From Lutibacter sp. (GTDB lineage Bacteria; Bacteroidota; Bacteroidia; Flavobacteriales; Flavobacteriaceae): a stretch of 60,525 nucleotides of DNA. The stretch spans positions 1 through 60,525 of the forward strand of contig NZ_JABDRI010000035.1 in assembly GCF_013041805.1 (NCBI RefSeq). The letters are read 5' to 3'. A model generated the notes under the pieces. That model was not told where the DNA came from, did not search any database, and was given only the letters and a program-made list of their open reading frames with translations. Positions within the stretch are counted from its first letter, which is position 1; each line of letters starts with the position of its first letter. This document shows, piece by piece, positions 8,818 through 16,757 of this stretch. Both the position numbers and the translations under genes were made by a program.

Positions 8818-9747
8818 TTAAAATCTATAAACTAATTCTAACTTATAATCTTTTAAAATTCTTTTCGTTTTTGCAAAGTCTTCGGTGAAACCTAAAATAT
8901 ATCCTCCACCTCCTGAACCACATAATTTCAAATAGTAGTCGTTAGAATCTATTCCTTTTTGCCAAATTTTATGAAAAGGTTGTGGAATCATTGGTTTAAA
9001 ATTATCAAACACTACTTTCGATAATTCTTTTACATTTCCAAATAAGGATTTTATGTTTCCATGTAAAAAATCATCAATACAAGCATCCGTATGCTTAACA
9101 AAATCTTCGTTCAGCATTTTTCTAAAGCCCTCATTCTTCATTTTATTCATAAAAATGTTCACCATTGGCTCAGTTTCACCAATTATTTCAGAGTCTAATA
9201 AGAAAACAGCTCCTTTCCCTTCTTTTTGAGATGGAATTCCGGTTGCTTCTAAATTGTCTTTTGAATTGATTAAAATAGGGATACTTAAATAAGAGTTTAA
9301 AGGATCTAATCCTGAACTTTTTCCGTGAAAAAAAGATTCCATAAGTGAAAAGATTCCTTTCAGCTTTAAAAGTTTATCTCTTGTTAAATTTTCAAGAACT
9401 GTAATTTTATCATTGGCATACTTATCATAAATTGATGCTACTAACGCACCAGAACTTCCAACACCGTAACCTTGTGGTATACTTGAATCAAAATACATGC
9501 CTTCGTCTAAATCTGCCCTAAATTCAGTAAGTCTAAAACTAACTAACTTATTACTTTCAAGAGTTAAAAGATACTCGTAAAATTTTTCTAAATTTTCATT
9601 AGATTTTTTTTCAAGGTCAGAAATTTCATCTGATTTTTTCAAAGCTCCTTGATAACTATTATAAGGAATTGCAAGGCCTTTGGAATCTTTTATAATTCCA
9701 TATTCTCCAAACAATAATATTTTGGCGTAAAAAAGTGGTCCTTTCAT
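8818..9747 (-). CDS. mvk: Mevalonate kinase (GHMP family)
   Basis: The enzyme phosphorylates mevalonate with ATP. It has the GHMP fold: an N-terminal substrate-binding segment (FYAKILLFGEYGI), the glycine-rich ATP loop PQGYGVGSSGALVAS, and the C-terminal LCGSGGGGYILGF motif. SSGLDPLNSYLS fits the conserved Asp-containing segment of mevalonate kinases. An in-frame ATG exists at 9786, but it would overlap the end of the decarboxylase gene by 35 bases. The ATG at 9747, four bases after that gene's stop, gives the expected N-terminus MKGPLFYAKILLFGEYG and 309 residues. It follows the decarboxylase in an operon. Function is by family and pathway context; other GHMP kinases are less likely. Confidence 0.87.
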   Translation of the reverse strand: MKGPLFYAKILLFGEYGIIKDSKGLAIPYNSYQGALKKSDEISDLEKKSNENLEKFYEYLLTLESNKLVSFRLTEFRADLDEGMYFDSSIPQGYGVGSSGALVASIYDKYANDKITVLENLTRDKLLKLKGIFSLMESFFHGKSSGLDPLNSYLSIPILINSKDNLEATGIPSQKEGKGAVFLLDSEIIGETEPMVNIFMNKMKNEGFRKMLNEDFVKHTDACIDDFLHGNIKSLFGNVKELSKVVFDNFKPMIPQPFHKIWQKGIDSNDYYLKLCGSGGGGYILGFTEDFAKTKRILKDYKLELVYRF

Positions 9748-9751
9748 ATGT

Positions 9752-10846
9752 TTAATTATTGGATAACCATTTGGCCCCATTTCCAATTCTATCGCAAATA
9801 TAATGATTTTCTTGACAATACTTAAGTAACTCTTTAGTTATAAAATTGTTAACAATTTCTTTTTCTTGCTCAGGAAATAATATATGAACATTTGCTCCAG
9901 CATCTAACGTAAAGCAAATATTAGAATTGGTCTTTGCCCTAAATTCCCAAATTTTATTAATAATCTTCAATGTATTGGGTTTCATTAAGATAAAATAAGG
10001 GTTACTTGTCATCATCATTGCATGTAAACTCAAAGCTTCACTCTCAACAACTGCAACAAACTCTTTTAAATTACCATTTTGAAGCACTTTTGAAATTTTT
10101 GAAATATTTTCATTTGCTTGTTCAAATCGTTGTTTCGCAAACGGGTGGTTGTACATTAACTGATGACCAACCGTACTTGAAACTTGCTTTTCACCTTCAT
10201 CAACCAATAATATAGTATCATGATAGTTTTTAAAGTTAGAATGAACTTTATGAGGAAACTTTACTCCATATAAATTAGAACTCCCTTCAATGTTATCATG
10301 TTTTCCCCAAACAATTAATTCTCCTTCTATACTTCTGCAAGCACTTCCAGATCCTAAACGCGCTAAAAATGATGTTTTTTTATTGAAATATTCTTCAGAA
10401 ATTGTTGGGTTTAATTCTTTCTCCAAACTCATAATACACAAAGCCAAAGCACTCATTCCACTTGCTGAAGATGCAATTCCACTGCTATGCGGAAAAGAAT
10501 TTCTAGATTTAATTACAAAATCAAACTCTTTTATAAACGGAATATATTGTTCTATTCTTTCAAAGAATTTTTGAATTTTTGGTTTAAAATCTTCCTTTTT
10601 TTCTCCTTCAAAATAAATATCAAAACTAAAATTATTTGTATTGTTTTCCTTTTTTACATATTCTAATGTAGTTATCGTAAAACAAGCGTCTAATGTAAAG
10701 CTAATCGAAGTATTTTCAGGTATTTGAGGTTCTTGTTTCCCCCAATATTTTACTAATGCAATATTACTAGGAGTTTTCCAAGTTACACTTCCATTTGAAG
10801 CTTTTGTACTATCGAAATTTGATAAAATGAAATCGGATTCAGTCAA
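9752..10846 (-). CDS. mvaD: Diphosphomevalonate decarboxylase
   Basis: The enzyme converts mevalonate 5-diphosphate to isopentenyl diphosphate, the last step of the classical mevalonate route. The family's signature NIALVKYWGKQ lies near the N-terminus, followed by NTSISFTLD and the glycine/serine-rich ATP-binding loop HSSGIASSASGMSALAL. The open frame extends to a GTG at 10879 that overlaps the stop of the response-regulator gene. I prefer the TTG at 10846, because the resulting N-terminus MTESDFILSNF agrees with what I recall of flavobacterial MvaD proteins; neither start has a Shine-Dalgarno site. That gives 364 residues. Mevalonate kinase follows after four bases. Confidence 0.9.
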   Translation of the reverse strand: MTESDFILSNFDSTKASNGSVTWKTPSNIALVKYWGKQEPQIPENTSISFTLDACFTITTLEYVKKENNTNNFSFDIYFEGEKKEDFKPKIQKFFERIEQYIPFIKEFDFVIKSRNSFPHSSGIASSASGMSALALCIMSLEKELNPTISEEYFNKKTSFLARLGSGSACRSIEGELIVWGKHDNIEGSSNLYGVKFPHKVHSNFKNYHDTILLVDEGEKQVSSTVGHQLMYNHPFAKQRFEQANENISKISKVLQNGNLKEFVAVVESEALSLHAMMMTSNPYFILMKPNTLKIINKIWEFRAKTNSNICFTLDAGANVHILFPEQEKEIVNNFITKELLKYCQENHYICDRIGNGAKWLSNN

Positions 10847-10878
10847 AACAAAAATTTTTGTAAATATACTAGTTTTCA

Positions 10879-11595
10879 CTAAACATTTTCTAACCTTAAC
10901 AGTACATCTTTTTTATAACTTCTACTAATTGGAATTGCCTTTGAGCCCACCTCAATAAATTCATTGGTAAACGAATCAATTTTAGTAATAGCAATAATAT
11001 AAGATCTATGAACCCTCATAAAAATATTCTTTGGTAATTTAGCTTCAATGTTAGAAATAGTTTCTCTAGTAACAATTACTTTGTCAATCAAATTAATTTT
11101 TACATAATCACTTAAACTTTCCACGTAATTTATTTCTGAAAAATCTATTTTAACCATTTTCCGGTCGGCTCGTACAAAAATAAAGTCATTTTTTTCGGGT
11201 GTAATTTCTGGCGTATTACTAACTTCAACTACATTATTTTCACCTAAATATTTATTTACGGCTTGCAACAATCGTTCAAACGAAATTGGCTTCAACAAAT
11301 AATCTACTACTTGCAAATTAAATCCGTCAATGGCATACTCTCTATAAGCGGTTGTGAAAATTACCTTGATATTTTTATTGATTGATTTTGCAAAAGAAAG
11401 CCCTGAAATTTCAGGCATATTAATATCTAAAAAAATTAAATCTATTTTATTTAAATTAATTTGATTAAACGCTTCAACAGCATTTTTACAAGATGCCACC
11501 ACATGAACTGCATCAACTTTTTGTAAATGGCTTTCCAAAATTTCCCGCGCCATTGGCTCATCATCAACAATAATGCAGTTACAGATTTTGTTCAT
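10879..11595 (-). CDS. LytTR-type response regulator
   Basis: The protein has 238 residues. An N-terminal receiver domain (about 5-120) has acidic residues Asp11/Asp12, the phosphorylation site Asp57 in LIFLDINMPEISG, the conserved Thr-Thr-Ala and the Lys in DYLLKPISF. A C-terminal LytTR DNA-binding domain (about 140-236) carries FIFVRADRKMVKI, INYVESLSDYVKI and RVHRSYII. It would bind imperfect direct repeats in promoters and activate transcription when phosphorylated. Its cognate kinase gene overlaps it by 17 bases upstream, so the two are translationally coupled. The decarboxylase follows immediately downstream, so the pair and the mevalonate genes may share a transcript. Targets are unknown. 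Confidence 0.93.
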   Translation of the reverse strand: MNKICNCIIVDDEPMAREILESHLQKVDAVHVVASCKNAVEAFNQINLNKIDLIFLDINMPEISGLSFAKSINKNIKVIFTTAYREYAIDGFNLQVVDYLLKPISFERLLQAVNKYLGENNVVEVSNTPEITPEKNDFIFVRADRKMVKIDFSEINYVESLSDYVKINLIDKVIVTRETISNIEAKLPKNIFMRVHRSYIIAITKIDSFTNEFIEVGSKAIPISRSYKKDVLLRLENV

Positions 11596-12658
11596 TATTC
11601 AATATGTTTAAATTACGAATTGTCAACTTAACTGTAAAGCTATTTTCACGTTGCTCAATTTCAATATTGTGTGCATTTGGGTAGAGCATTTCTAATCTTT
11701 TTTTAATATTTTCAAGACCAATTCCTTTTTCAAAATTAGTATCTTTTATTGACGTATTCATAATTTCAAAAAATAATTTATCACCCTTCGTTTTAAGCAA
11801 CATAGTTACTCTTAATTTTCCTTTAACAATTGCACCATGTTTAAACGCATTTTCAACAAATGGAATTAATATCATAGGAGTAATCTGTGAGTTTTCATTT
11901 TCAATTTCTCTCTCAATTTTTACTTCCAGCGTATCATGAAAACGCATTTTCTCAAGAGATACATAATCTAATAAATGATTAACTTCATCTTGAAGCAAAA
12001 CACTTGGTTTTTCGACTTGATATAAAATATAATCTAATAAATTAGATAATTTTAAAATCATTTCTGGTGCTTCATCGCCTTTCTTTAAAGCAAAACCATA
12101 AATAGTATTTAACGAATTAAACAAAAAATGAGGATGAATCTGCATTTTTAAAAACTTTAACTCTTGTTCTTTGAGCTCTAGTTGCGCATTTAAAATTTTA
12201 TTATTTAAATTTTCATTTTTAACAATAGAATTATAGTTATGCACAATTAAACTTAAAGAAACTACAATTAACACCACAAAATAAACACCTAATATTATAA
12301 ACGGTAATGTTTTAGTAAGTGGAGCTGTACCAACCTCTTTATAAGCTTCAGAATAAATCAATCCATATAAAATGGATAAAATAATCACATATACTGAAAG
12401 TATAAAAGCATAAACACTATATAAAATAAAATATTTATACTTTTTCGTAAGTAAGTAATTTGGAATTAAATAATAAATTAAAAAATAACTAATTAATATG
12501 GTAACGGGCATTAGAAAGCCCGAAAATAAATTCACATATGCGACATTTGAGCTTCCATATCCTAAAAAATATGCATAAAAATAATAAATAGCAATCCAAA
12601 ATATTGAATGGCTAATTATGGTAATTATATACTTAAGTAAAGTATCTTTAGAAATCAT
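11579..12658 (-). CDS. LytS-like sensor histidine kinase (His_kinase family)
   Basis: This inner-membrane kinase has four hydrophobic helices in the first 140 residues, a short coiled segment (NNKILNAQLELKEQELKFLK), then the His_kinase phospho-acceptor domain with LKMQIHPHFLFNSLNTIYG, where the first His after Gln-Ile is the acceptor. A HATPase domain follows (PFVENAFKHGAI, GIGLENIKKRLEMLYP). This is the usual partner of a LytTR regulator, encoded directly downstream. The frame could start from a TTG at 12667; the ATG at 12658 (MISKDTLLKYI) is preferred, giving 359 residues. It is divergent from the ExbB-like gene, with a 209-base intergenic region that may hold LytTR sites, though I could not define any. 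Confidence 0.92.
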   Translation of the reverse strand: MISKDTLLKYIITIISHSIFWIAIYYFYAYFLGYGSSNVAYVNLFSGFLMPVTILISYFLIYYLIPNYLLTKKYKYFILYSVYAFILSVYVIILSILYGLIYSEAYKEVGTAPLTKTLPFIILGVYFVVLIVVSLSLIVHNYNSIVKNENLNNKILNAQLELKEQELKFLKMQIHPHFLFNSLNTIYGFALKKGDEAPEMILKLSNLLDYILYQVEKPSVLLQDEVNHLLDYVSLEKMRFHDTLEVKIEREIENENSQITPMILIPFVENAFKHGAIVKGKLRVTMLLKTKGDKLFFEIMNTSIKDTNFEKGIGLENIKKRLEMLYPNAHNIEIEQRENSFTVKLTIRNLNILNNEQNL

Positions 12659-12867
12659 AACGTGCAAATTGCAAATAAATTAAAAAGATAATTTAATTTA
12701 GCGATAGATACAGAAAAAGGTACGGTTTTTTACAAGTTTTTAGCTTCTTTTTGCAAAATACAGTTTAAATCTGTCAAATACGGTGACTATATTGTTGTTA
12801 ATCGCAATTATATATTTCTGTTTAGATAAATAAATACATTTGAATTATTAATTTTAAAAATATTATT

Positions 12868-13257
12868 ATGTTATTAGTTTTACAAAACTTTATTTCACTT
12901 TCTGGAAACCCTTTTATTGATAGATTAAATGAGGGCGGACCACTTTTTATGTACACAACACTTTTTATTTTAATTGTAATTATTGCATTACTAATAAGAG
13001 GTTTTATAAAACCAACAACAAGAAATAAAACTGTTACTTTGGTTAGTTCAATTAGTTTATTTGTTTTAGTTTGGGGCTTTTTAGGACAAATGATTGGGTT
13101 TATTGAAGCTTTTGATGCTATTAGTGTAGCTGGCGATATTTCTCCTGCCATGTTAGCAGGTGGAATTAAAGTTTCTATACTTTCTCCATTATTTGGAATG
13201 GTTGCTTTCTTAATTGCTAGAATAGGAATCATTATTTTGAATATATTAAATAAGTAA
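12868..13257 (+). CDS. Short MotA/TolQ/ExbB-like membrane protein
   Basis: The protein has 129 residues with three predicted membrane helices (about 25-45, 58-80 and 100-127). The segment GDISPAMLAGGIKVSILSPLFGM resembles the conserved pore-lining region of the MotA/TolQ/ExbB proton-channel family, where an alternating small-residue helix precedes a second helix. It is shorter than ExbB or TolQ (usually about 210-250 residues) and no ExbD/TolR partner is adjacent. It is transcribed divergently from the LytS/LytR pair and has its own terminator, so it could be a target of that pair. The family call is moderate; proton-channel activity is unproven. Confidence 0.7.
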   Translation: MLLVLQNFISLSGNPFIDRLNEGGPLFMYTTLFILIVIIALLIRGFIKPTTRNKTVTLVSSISLFVLVWGFLGQMIGFIEAFDAISVAGDISPAMLAGGIKVSILSPLFGMVAFLIARIGIIILNILNK

Positions 13258-13272
13258 AATCATAAACTTATC

Positions 13273-13310
13273 AGCCTTTTTAGTTATTTTGCACACTAAA
13301 AAGGCTTTTT
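13273..13310 (+). terminator. Intrinsic terminator after the ExbB-like gene
   Basis: Perfect 12-base arms AGCCTTTTTAGT (13273-13284) and ACTAAAAAGGCT (13295-13306) enclose a 10-base loop and are followed by a T run. Confidence 0.8.
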
Positions 13311-13391
13311 GTTATAAGTATTTATGTCTATTCCAACTATAAATTTACGACTCAAAAACAATTCGTTCTTACTAACTTTAAAAACATTAAA

Positions 13392-14636
13392 ATGAAAAAC
13401 TACTTTCTTTATAACTCAATAGTATTTCTATTTATTACAAGTTTCCAAATTATTAGTTCTCAAAACAACGAAATCAAACTAAGTATTACTGATAGTATTT
13501 ATTCTGAAACTTTAAATGAATCAAAAAATATTTGGGTACAATTACCCGAAAATTACAATCCAGAAAGTAACGAAATGTATCCTGTTGTTTATTTACTAGA
13601 TGGTTTTTCCTTGAGAAATAATTTGGAAACCGTCTATAACAATTATCTAGGACATTATTTACCAGATATGATTCTTATAGGAGTTTCAAACAGCAAAAAT
13701 AGAATGAGAGATTTAACCACTTCACAAATTAAAATGAGGCGTGGCGCTGAAATGAATAAAGCTACTGGAGGTGCTGATAAATTTACGCAGTTTATTGAAA
13801 AAGAACTAATTCCATATGTTGACTCCAAATTTCATACAACTCCCTACAGAACACTAATTGGCCATTCCTATGGTGGATTATTTACAGTTAATATATTGAT
13901 CAATCATGCTCATTTATTTAATAATTATATCGCAATTGATCCTAGTTTAGATTGGGATAATCAAAAATTATTAAAGCAAGCTAAAACTAAATTATCAACA
14001 GAAAGTTTTAAAGGAAAATCGCTTTTTGTTTCATTAGCTGCAGAACAGTTACATATGTGGAATGAAAAAGTGACTATTGATAATATAATGGAAGACACCT
14101 CAGAATTTAGTCTGTTTGGTCGCTCAATTATTGAATTTTCAAATTTTGCAGCAGCTCAAAAACAAAATGGATTGAATTTTTCTTGGAAAGTGTATCCTGA
14201 AGATTTACACGGAACGGTTCCTTTGCCTTCTATGATGGATGGAATGGTTTTTCTTTTTAATTGGTTCCAATTTAAAAACCCTCCAAAATATAACAATCCT
14301 GAAACATCAGTCGAAGAATTGGAAAAACTTCTAAATGAACAAGAGAAAATATATACTGAAAATTTTGGCTATGCATTTCCCCCAATGATTGAAGAACTAT
14401 TTATAGGTTATGGTTATATGAACATGCAAATGGGTGATAACAAAAAGGCTAAACTATTTTTTGAAAAAGGTGTAAAATACTACCCGAACAGCCCAAATTC
14501 TTATGAGTCAATGGCAGATTATTATGAATCTCTAGAAGAATATGATAAAGCTTTAAAATATGCAAACAAAGCTTTTGAAATAAGTGGTAGTGATTATCAC
14601 AAAGAACGAATAGAAACTTTCAAAGCTAAAAACTAA
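13392..14636 (+). CDS. Secreted alpha/beta-hydrolase (esterase D/IroE-like) with C-terminal TPR-like region
   Basis: The protein has 414 residues. A signal peptide (about 1-24) leads into an alpha/beta-hydrolase domain of the putative esterase (EstD/Fes/IroE) family. The substrate-strand segment YPVVYLLDGFSL is followed by the nucleophile elbow GHSYGG with Ser159, and VYPEDLHGTVP carries the probable catalytic His. The last 90 residues look like two or three tetratricopeptide-like helix pairs (GYGYMNMQMGDNKKAKLFFEKG; MADYYESLEEYDKALKYANKAF). It likely cleaves ester bonds in the periplasm; the substrate is unknown. Some relatives hydrolyse siderophore esters, but no siderophore genes are nearby. 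It appears to be a single gene. Confidence 0.85.
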   Translation: MKNYFLYNSIVFLFITSFQIISSQNNEIKLSITDSIYSETLNESKNIWVQLPENYNPESNEMYPVVYLLDGFSLRNNLETVYNNYLGHYLPDMILIGVSNSKNRMRDLTTSQIKMRRGAEMNKATGGADKFTQFIEKELIPYVDSKFHTTPYRTLIGHSYGGLFTVNILINHAHLFNNYIAIDPSLDWDNQKLLKQAKTKLSTESFKGKSLFVSLAAEQLHMWNEKVTIDNIMEDTSEFSLFGRSIIEFSNFAAAQKQNGLNFSWKVYPEDLHGTVPLPSMMDGMVFLFNWFQFKNPPKYNNPETSVEELEKLLNEQEKIYTENFGYAFPPMIEELFIGYGYMNMQMGDNKKAKLFFEKGVKYYPNSPNSYESMADYYESLEEYDKALKYANKAFEISGSDYHKERIETFKAKN

Positions 14637-14682
14637 AAACACTCTATTTTTTCTAATTTAATTAAATAATGTTCTTTTTTGC

Positions 14683-14690
14683 TATTTTTG
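14683..14690 (+). promoter_or_regulatory. -7 element immediately before thiamine pyrophosphokinase
   Basis: TATTTTTG is an exact TAnnTTTG and ends six bases before the ATG at 14697. The transcript would therefore start at or within a few bases of the start codon. A -33 TTTG is not evident. Confidence 0.5.
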
Positions 14691-14696
14691 TGATCT

Positions 14697-15305
14697 ATGA
14701 AAACGAAAAAGGCATTTATTTTACTGAATGGTTCAAAACCTACAAGTTTACCAGATTTATCACAATACGATATTGTTTGTGCTATTGATGGTGCATATAA
14801 CTATTTTGAAGCGAATAATATCATTCCAGATCTAGTAACAGGAGATTTTGATTCTATAAATAGAATCCCAACTTCTGTTGAAGTTATAAACACTCCCAAT
14901 CAAGACTTTACTGATTTTGAAAAAGCATTACAAATTTTAAAATATCGCGGATTTTATACTATTGATGTGTATGGTGGCAGCGGAAAAGAACATGACCATT
15001 TTTTAGGAAATATTAGTACCGCATTGCAATGGAAGATTGGCTTAAACATTACTTTTTTTGATGACTTTGGTAAATACTTTTTTATAGAAGAAAGCATCTA
15101 TTTAACGAATATAATTGGGAAAAACGTCTCATTAATTCCACTTCCAACGGCTAGCGGAATTGTCACAGAAGGATTGCTATACCCTCTTAAAAATGAAACA
15201 CTTACCTTTGGAGAACGCATTGGAACTAGAAATAAAGCCTCTAAAAATGAAGTTGAAATTTTTGTTGAAAAAGGTGATTTACTTATTTATATTAGTCACA
15301 ATTAA
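14697..15305 (+). CDS. Thiamine pyrophosphokinase
   Basis: The enzyme transfers a diphosphate from ATP to thiamine, making the cofactor thiamine diphosphate. The 202-residue length is normal. The N-terminal catalytic domain shows IDGAYNYFEANNIIPDLVTGDFDS, with the conserved acidic residues, then NQDFTDFEKAL and the GGSGKEHDHFLGNI motif (Gly-rich plus Asp-His). The C-terminal beta-domain ends with GTRNKASKNEVEIFVEKGDLLIYI. The start ATG sits six bases after a promoter element, suggesting a leaderless transcript. A small conserved gene follows after 10 bases. I found no thiamine riboswitch in the short upstream region. Confidence 0.92.
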   Translation: MKTKKAFILLNGSKPTSLPDLSQYDIVCAIDGAYNYFEANNIIPDLVTGDFDSINRIPTSVEVINTPNQDFTDFEKALQILKYRGFYTIDVYGGSGKEHDHFLGNISTALQWKIGLNITFFDDFGKYFFIEESIYLTNIIGKNVSLIPLPTASGIVTEGLLYPLKNETLTFGERIGTRNKASKNEVEIFVEKGDLLIYISHN

Positions 15306-15315
15306 TACCTAAAAA

Positions 15316-15549
15316 TTGAATAGAAAACTAAAACTTATATGGGATTTTAAAGGTCCCGTTTCACAAAAAACAGCCGAACATCATTGCATTCATTTAAAGG
15401 AATTTGCAACTATTGAAAAACTTCATTTTTATGAAATTAATTTCACTGTTTTATCTGAAATGCATACAATTGCATTTATCATAGTTGATGAAATTGATAT
15501 GAAAACTTACAGAGATGCATTAAAACCTCATCGAGGGCAACTGGCTTAA
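15316..15549 (+). CDS. Small conserved protein of unknown function
   Basis: The protein has 77 residues with no signal peptide or membrane helix. It reads as an alpha/beta domain: KLKLIWDFKGP, a helix with a His-His pair (AEHHCIHLKEF), a strand (HFYEINF), then HTIAFIIVDE and an Arg/His-rich end (ALKPHRGQLA). The start is a TTG at 15316, since no ATG lies near this natural beginning. It sits 10 bases after thiamine pyrophosphokinase, so it is probably co-transcribed. Its stop overlaps the stop of the opposite-strand flavoprotein gene. I believe similar short proteins exist in other Flavobacteriia but know no function. Confidence 0.68.
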   Translation: MNRKLKLIWDFKGPVSQKTAEHHCIHLKEFATIEKLHFYEINFTVLSEMHTIAFIIVDEIDMKTYRDALKPHRGQLA

Positions 15550-16757
15550 TTTTCTATAGAATTAGCCACAACCCATCCTCCGGTCCAAGCGTTCTGAAAA
15601 TTAAATCCACCAGTAATAGCATCAATATTTAAAACTTCGCCCGCAAAAAATAAATTTTTATAAAGTTTACTTTCGTAGCGTTTAAAATTAATTTCCTTTA
15701 AATTAACACCTCCAGCTGTTACGAACTCTTCTTTAAATGTACTTTTTCCTGAAACTTTAAACTTATTTTTTGATAACTGAGTTGTTAAATTTTCTAAATC
15801 TTTATTACTGAGCTGTGCCCATTGAGCATTAGATGATATTTGAGCCGCAATTACAAACTGCTCCCAAAGTCGCTTTGGCATTTCAGCAAAAACTGAACGA
15901 ACAATGACCTGTTTCTTTGATTGCTCTTTTTTTATAGATTTTAAAATATTCAATACAGTCTCGGGATTTGTAGACAACCAATTTACTTCAATTTCAAAAC
16001 TGTACCCTTTTTGATACAACTCTAAAGCTCCCCAAGCAGACAATTTAAGAATTGAAGGCCCACTCAATCCCCAATGTGTTATCAACAACGGCCCTTGTGC
16101 TTCTAATTTAGAGTTTAGCACTTTTACCGTAGCTTTTGGTACTGAAATACCAGGTATCTCTTTAATTCTATTATCAAAAATATTAAAAGTAAATAACGAA
16201 GGTACAGGTTCAATAACTGAATGGCCCAAGCCTTCAATCATATTCCATACTTTGGAATTACTTCCCGAAGCCACCAACAAATAATCGGCTATAAATTCTT
16301 CTGAACTTGTCTTTACAACAAAGTTTTCTTCACTTTTCGCAATAGACTCAACACGAGTACTTGTTTGTACTTTTACTCCTGCATTTTTTGCACTATCTAA
16401 AAAGCAATCTACAATAGTTTGAGAAGAATTTGATTCAGGAAAAACTCTATTATCATCTTCAATTTTCAAAGAAACACCTCTATTCTCAAACCATTCCATG
16501 GTATCGCCAGTCATAAATTGATGAAAAGGCCCAAGTAATTCTTTTTTTCCTCTTGGATAAAATTCAACCAGTTCATTTGGTGTAAAACAGGCATGAGTTA
16601 CATTACAACGCCCACCTCCACTAACTTTTACTTTTTGAAGAACGTTATTGCTTCCTTCTAAAATTATAACTTCTAATTCTGGATTCATTTCTGCTGCATT
16701 TATTGCTGCAAAAAAACCTGCTGCGCCACCTCCAATTATTACAAACTTTTTCTTCAT
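15546..16757 (-). CDS. NAD(P)/FAD-dependent oxidoreductase (HI0933/YhiN/BaiN family)
   Basis: This 403-residue flavoprotein starts with a dinucleotide-binding motif, IIGGGAAGFFAAINA, followed by the family motif KVSGGGRCNVTHA and the C-terminal FAD contact FFAGEVLNIDAITGGFNFQNAWTGG. These define the HI0933/YhiN family. Family members are named as aminoacetone-type or bile-acid (BaiN) oxidoreductases, but the substrate here is unknown. The ATG overlaps the stop of the GYDIA kinase gene (TAATG), so translation is coupled and the three genes from HMG-CoA reductase to here form one operon. The link to isoprenoid metabolism is contextual only. Confidence 0.88.
   Translation of the reverse strand: MKKKFVIIGGGAAGFFAAINAAEMNPELEVIILEGSNNVLQKVKVSGGGRCNVTHACFTPNELVEFYPRGKKELLGPFHQFMTGDTMEWFENRGVSLKIEDDNRVFPESNSSQTIVDCFLDSAKNAGVKVQTSTRVESIAKSEENFVVKTSSEEFIADYLLVASGSNSKVWNMIEGLGHSVIEPVPSLFTFNIFDNRIKEIPGISVPKATVKVLNSKLEAQGPLLITHWGLSGPSILKLSAWGALELYQKGYSFEIEVNWLSTNPETVLNILKSIKKEQSKKQVIVRSVFAEMPKRLWEQFVIAAQISSNAQWAQLSNKDLENLTTQLSKNKFKVSGKSTFKEEFVTAGGVNLKEINFKRYESKLYKNLFFAGEVLNIDAITGGFNFQNAWTGGWVVANSIEN

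Noticed and set aside
9748-9786. Upstream ATG at 9786 as the start of mevalonate kinase
   Set aside because: It would overlap the decarboxylase gene by 35 bases and add 13 residues not expected in the family; the ATG at 9747 fits better.
10290-10574. Plus-strand open frame of 94 codons within mvaD
   Set aside because: It lies antisense to the conserved ATP-binding region of a well-supported gene and has no family resemblance.
12822-13232. Long minus-strand open frame opposite the ExbB-like gene
   Set aside because: It is antisense to a gene with clear membrane helices and an ExbB-like motif, reads as Ile/Lys/Asn-rich noise and has no promoter.
14637-14696. Possible thiamine riboswitch before thiamine pyrophosphokinase
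   Set aside because: Only 60 bases are available, no THI-box-like motifs are visible, and a promoter element sits six bases before the ATG.
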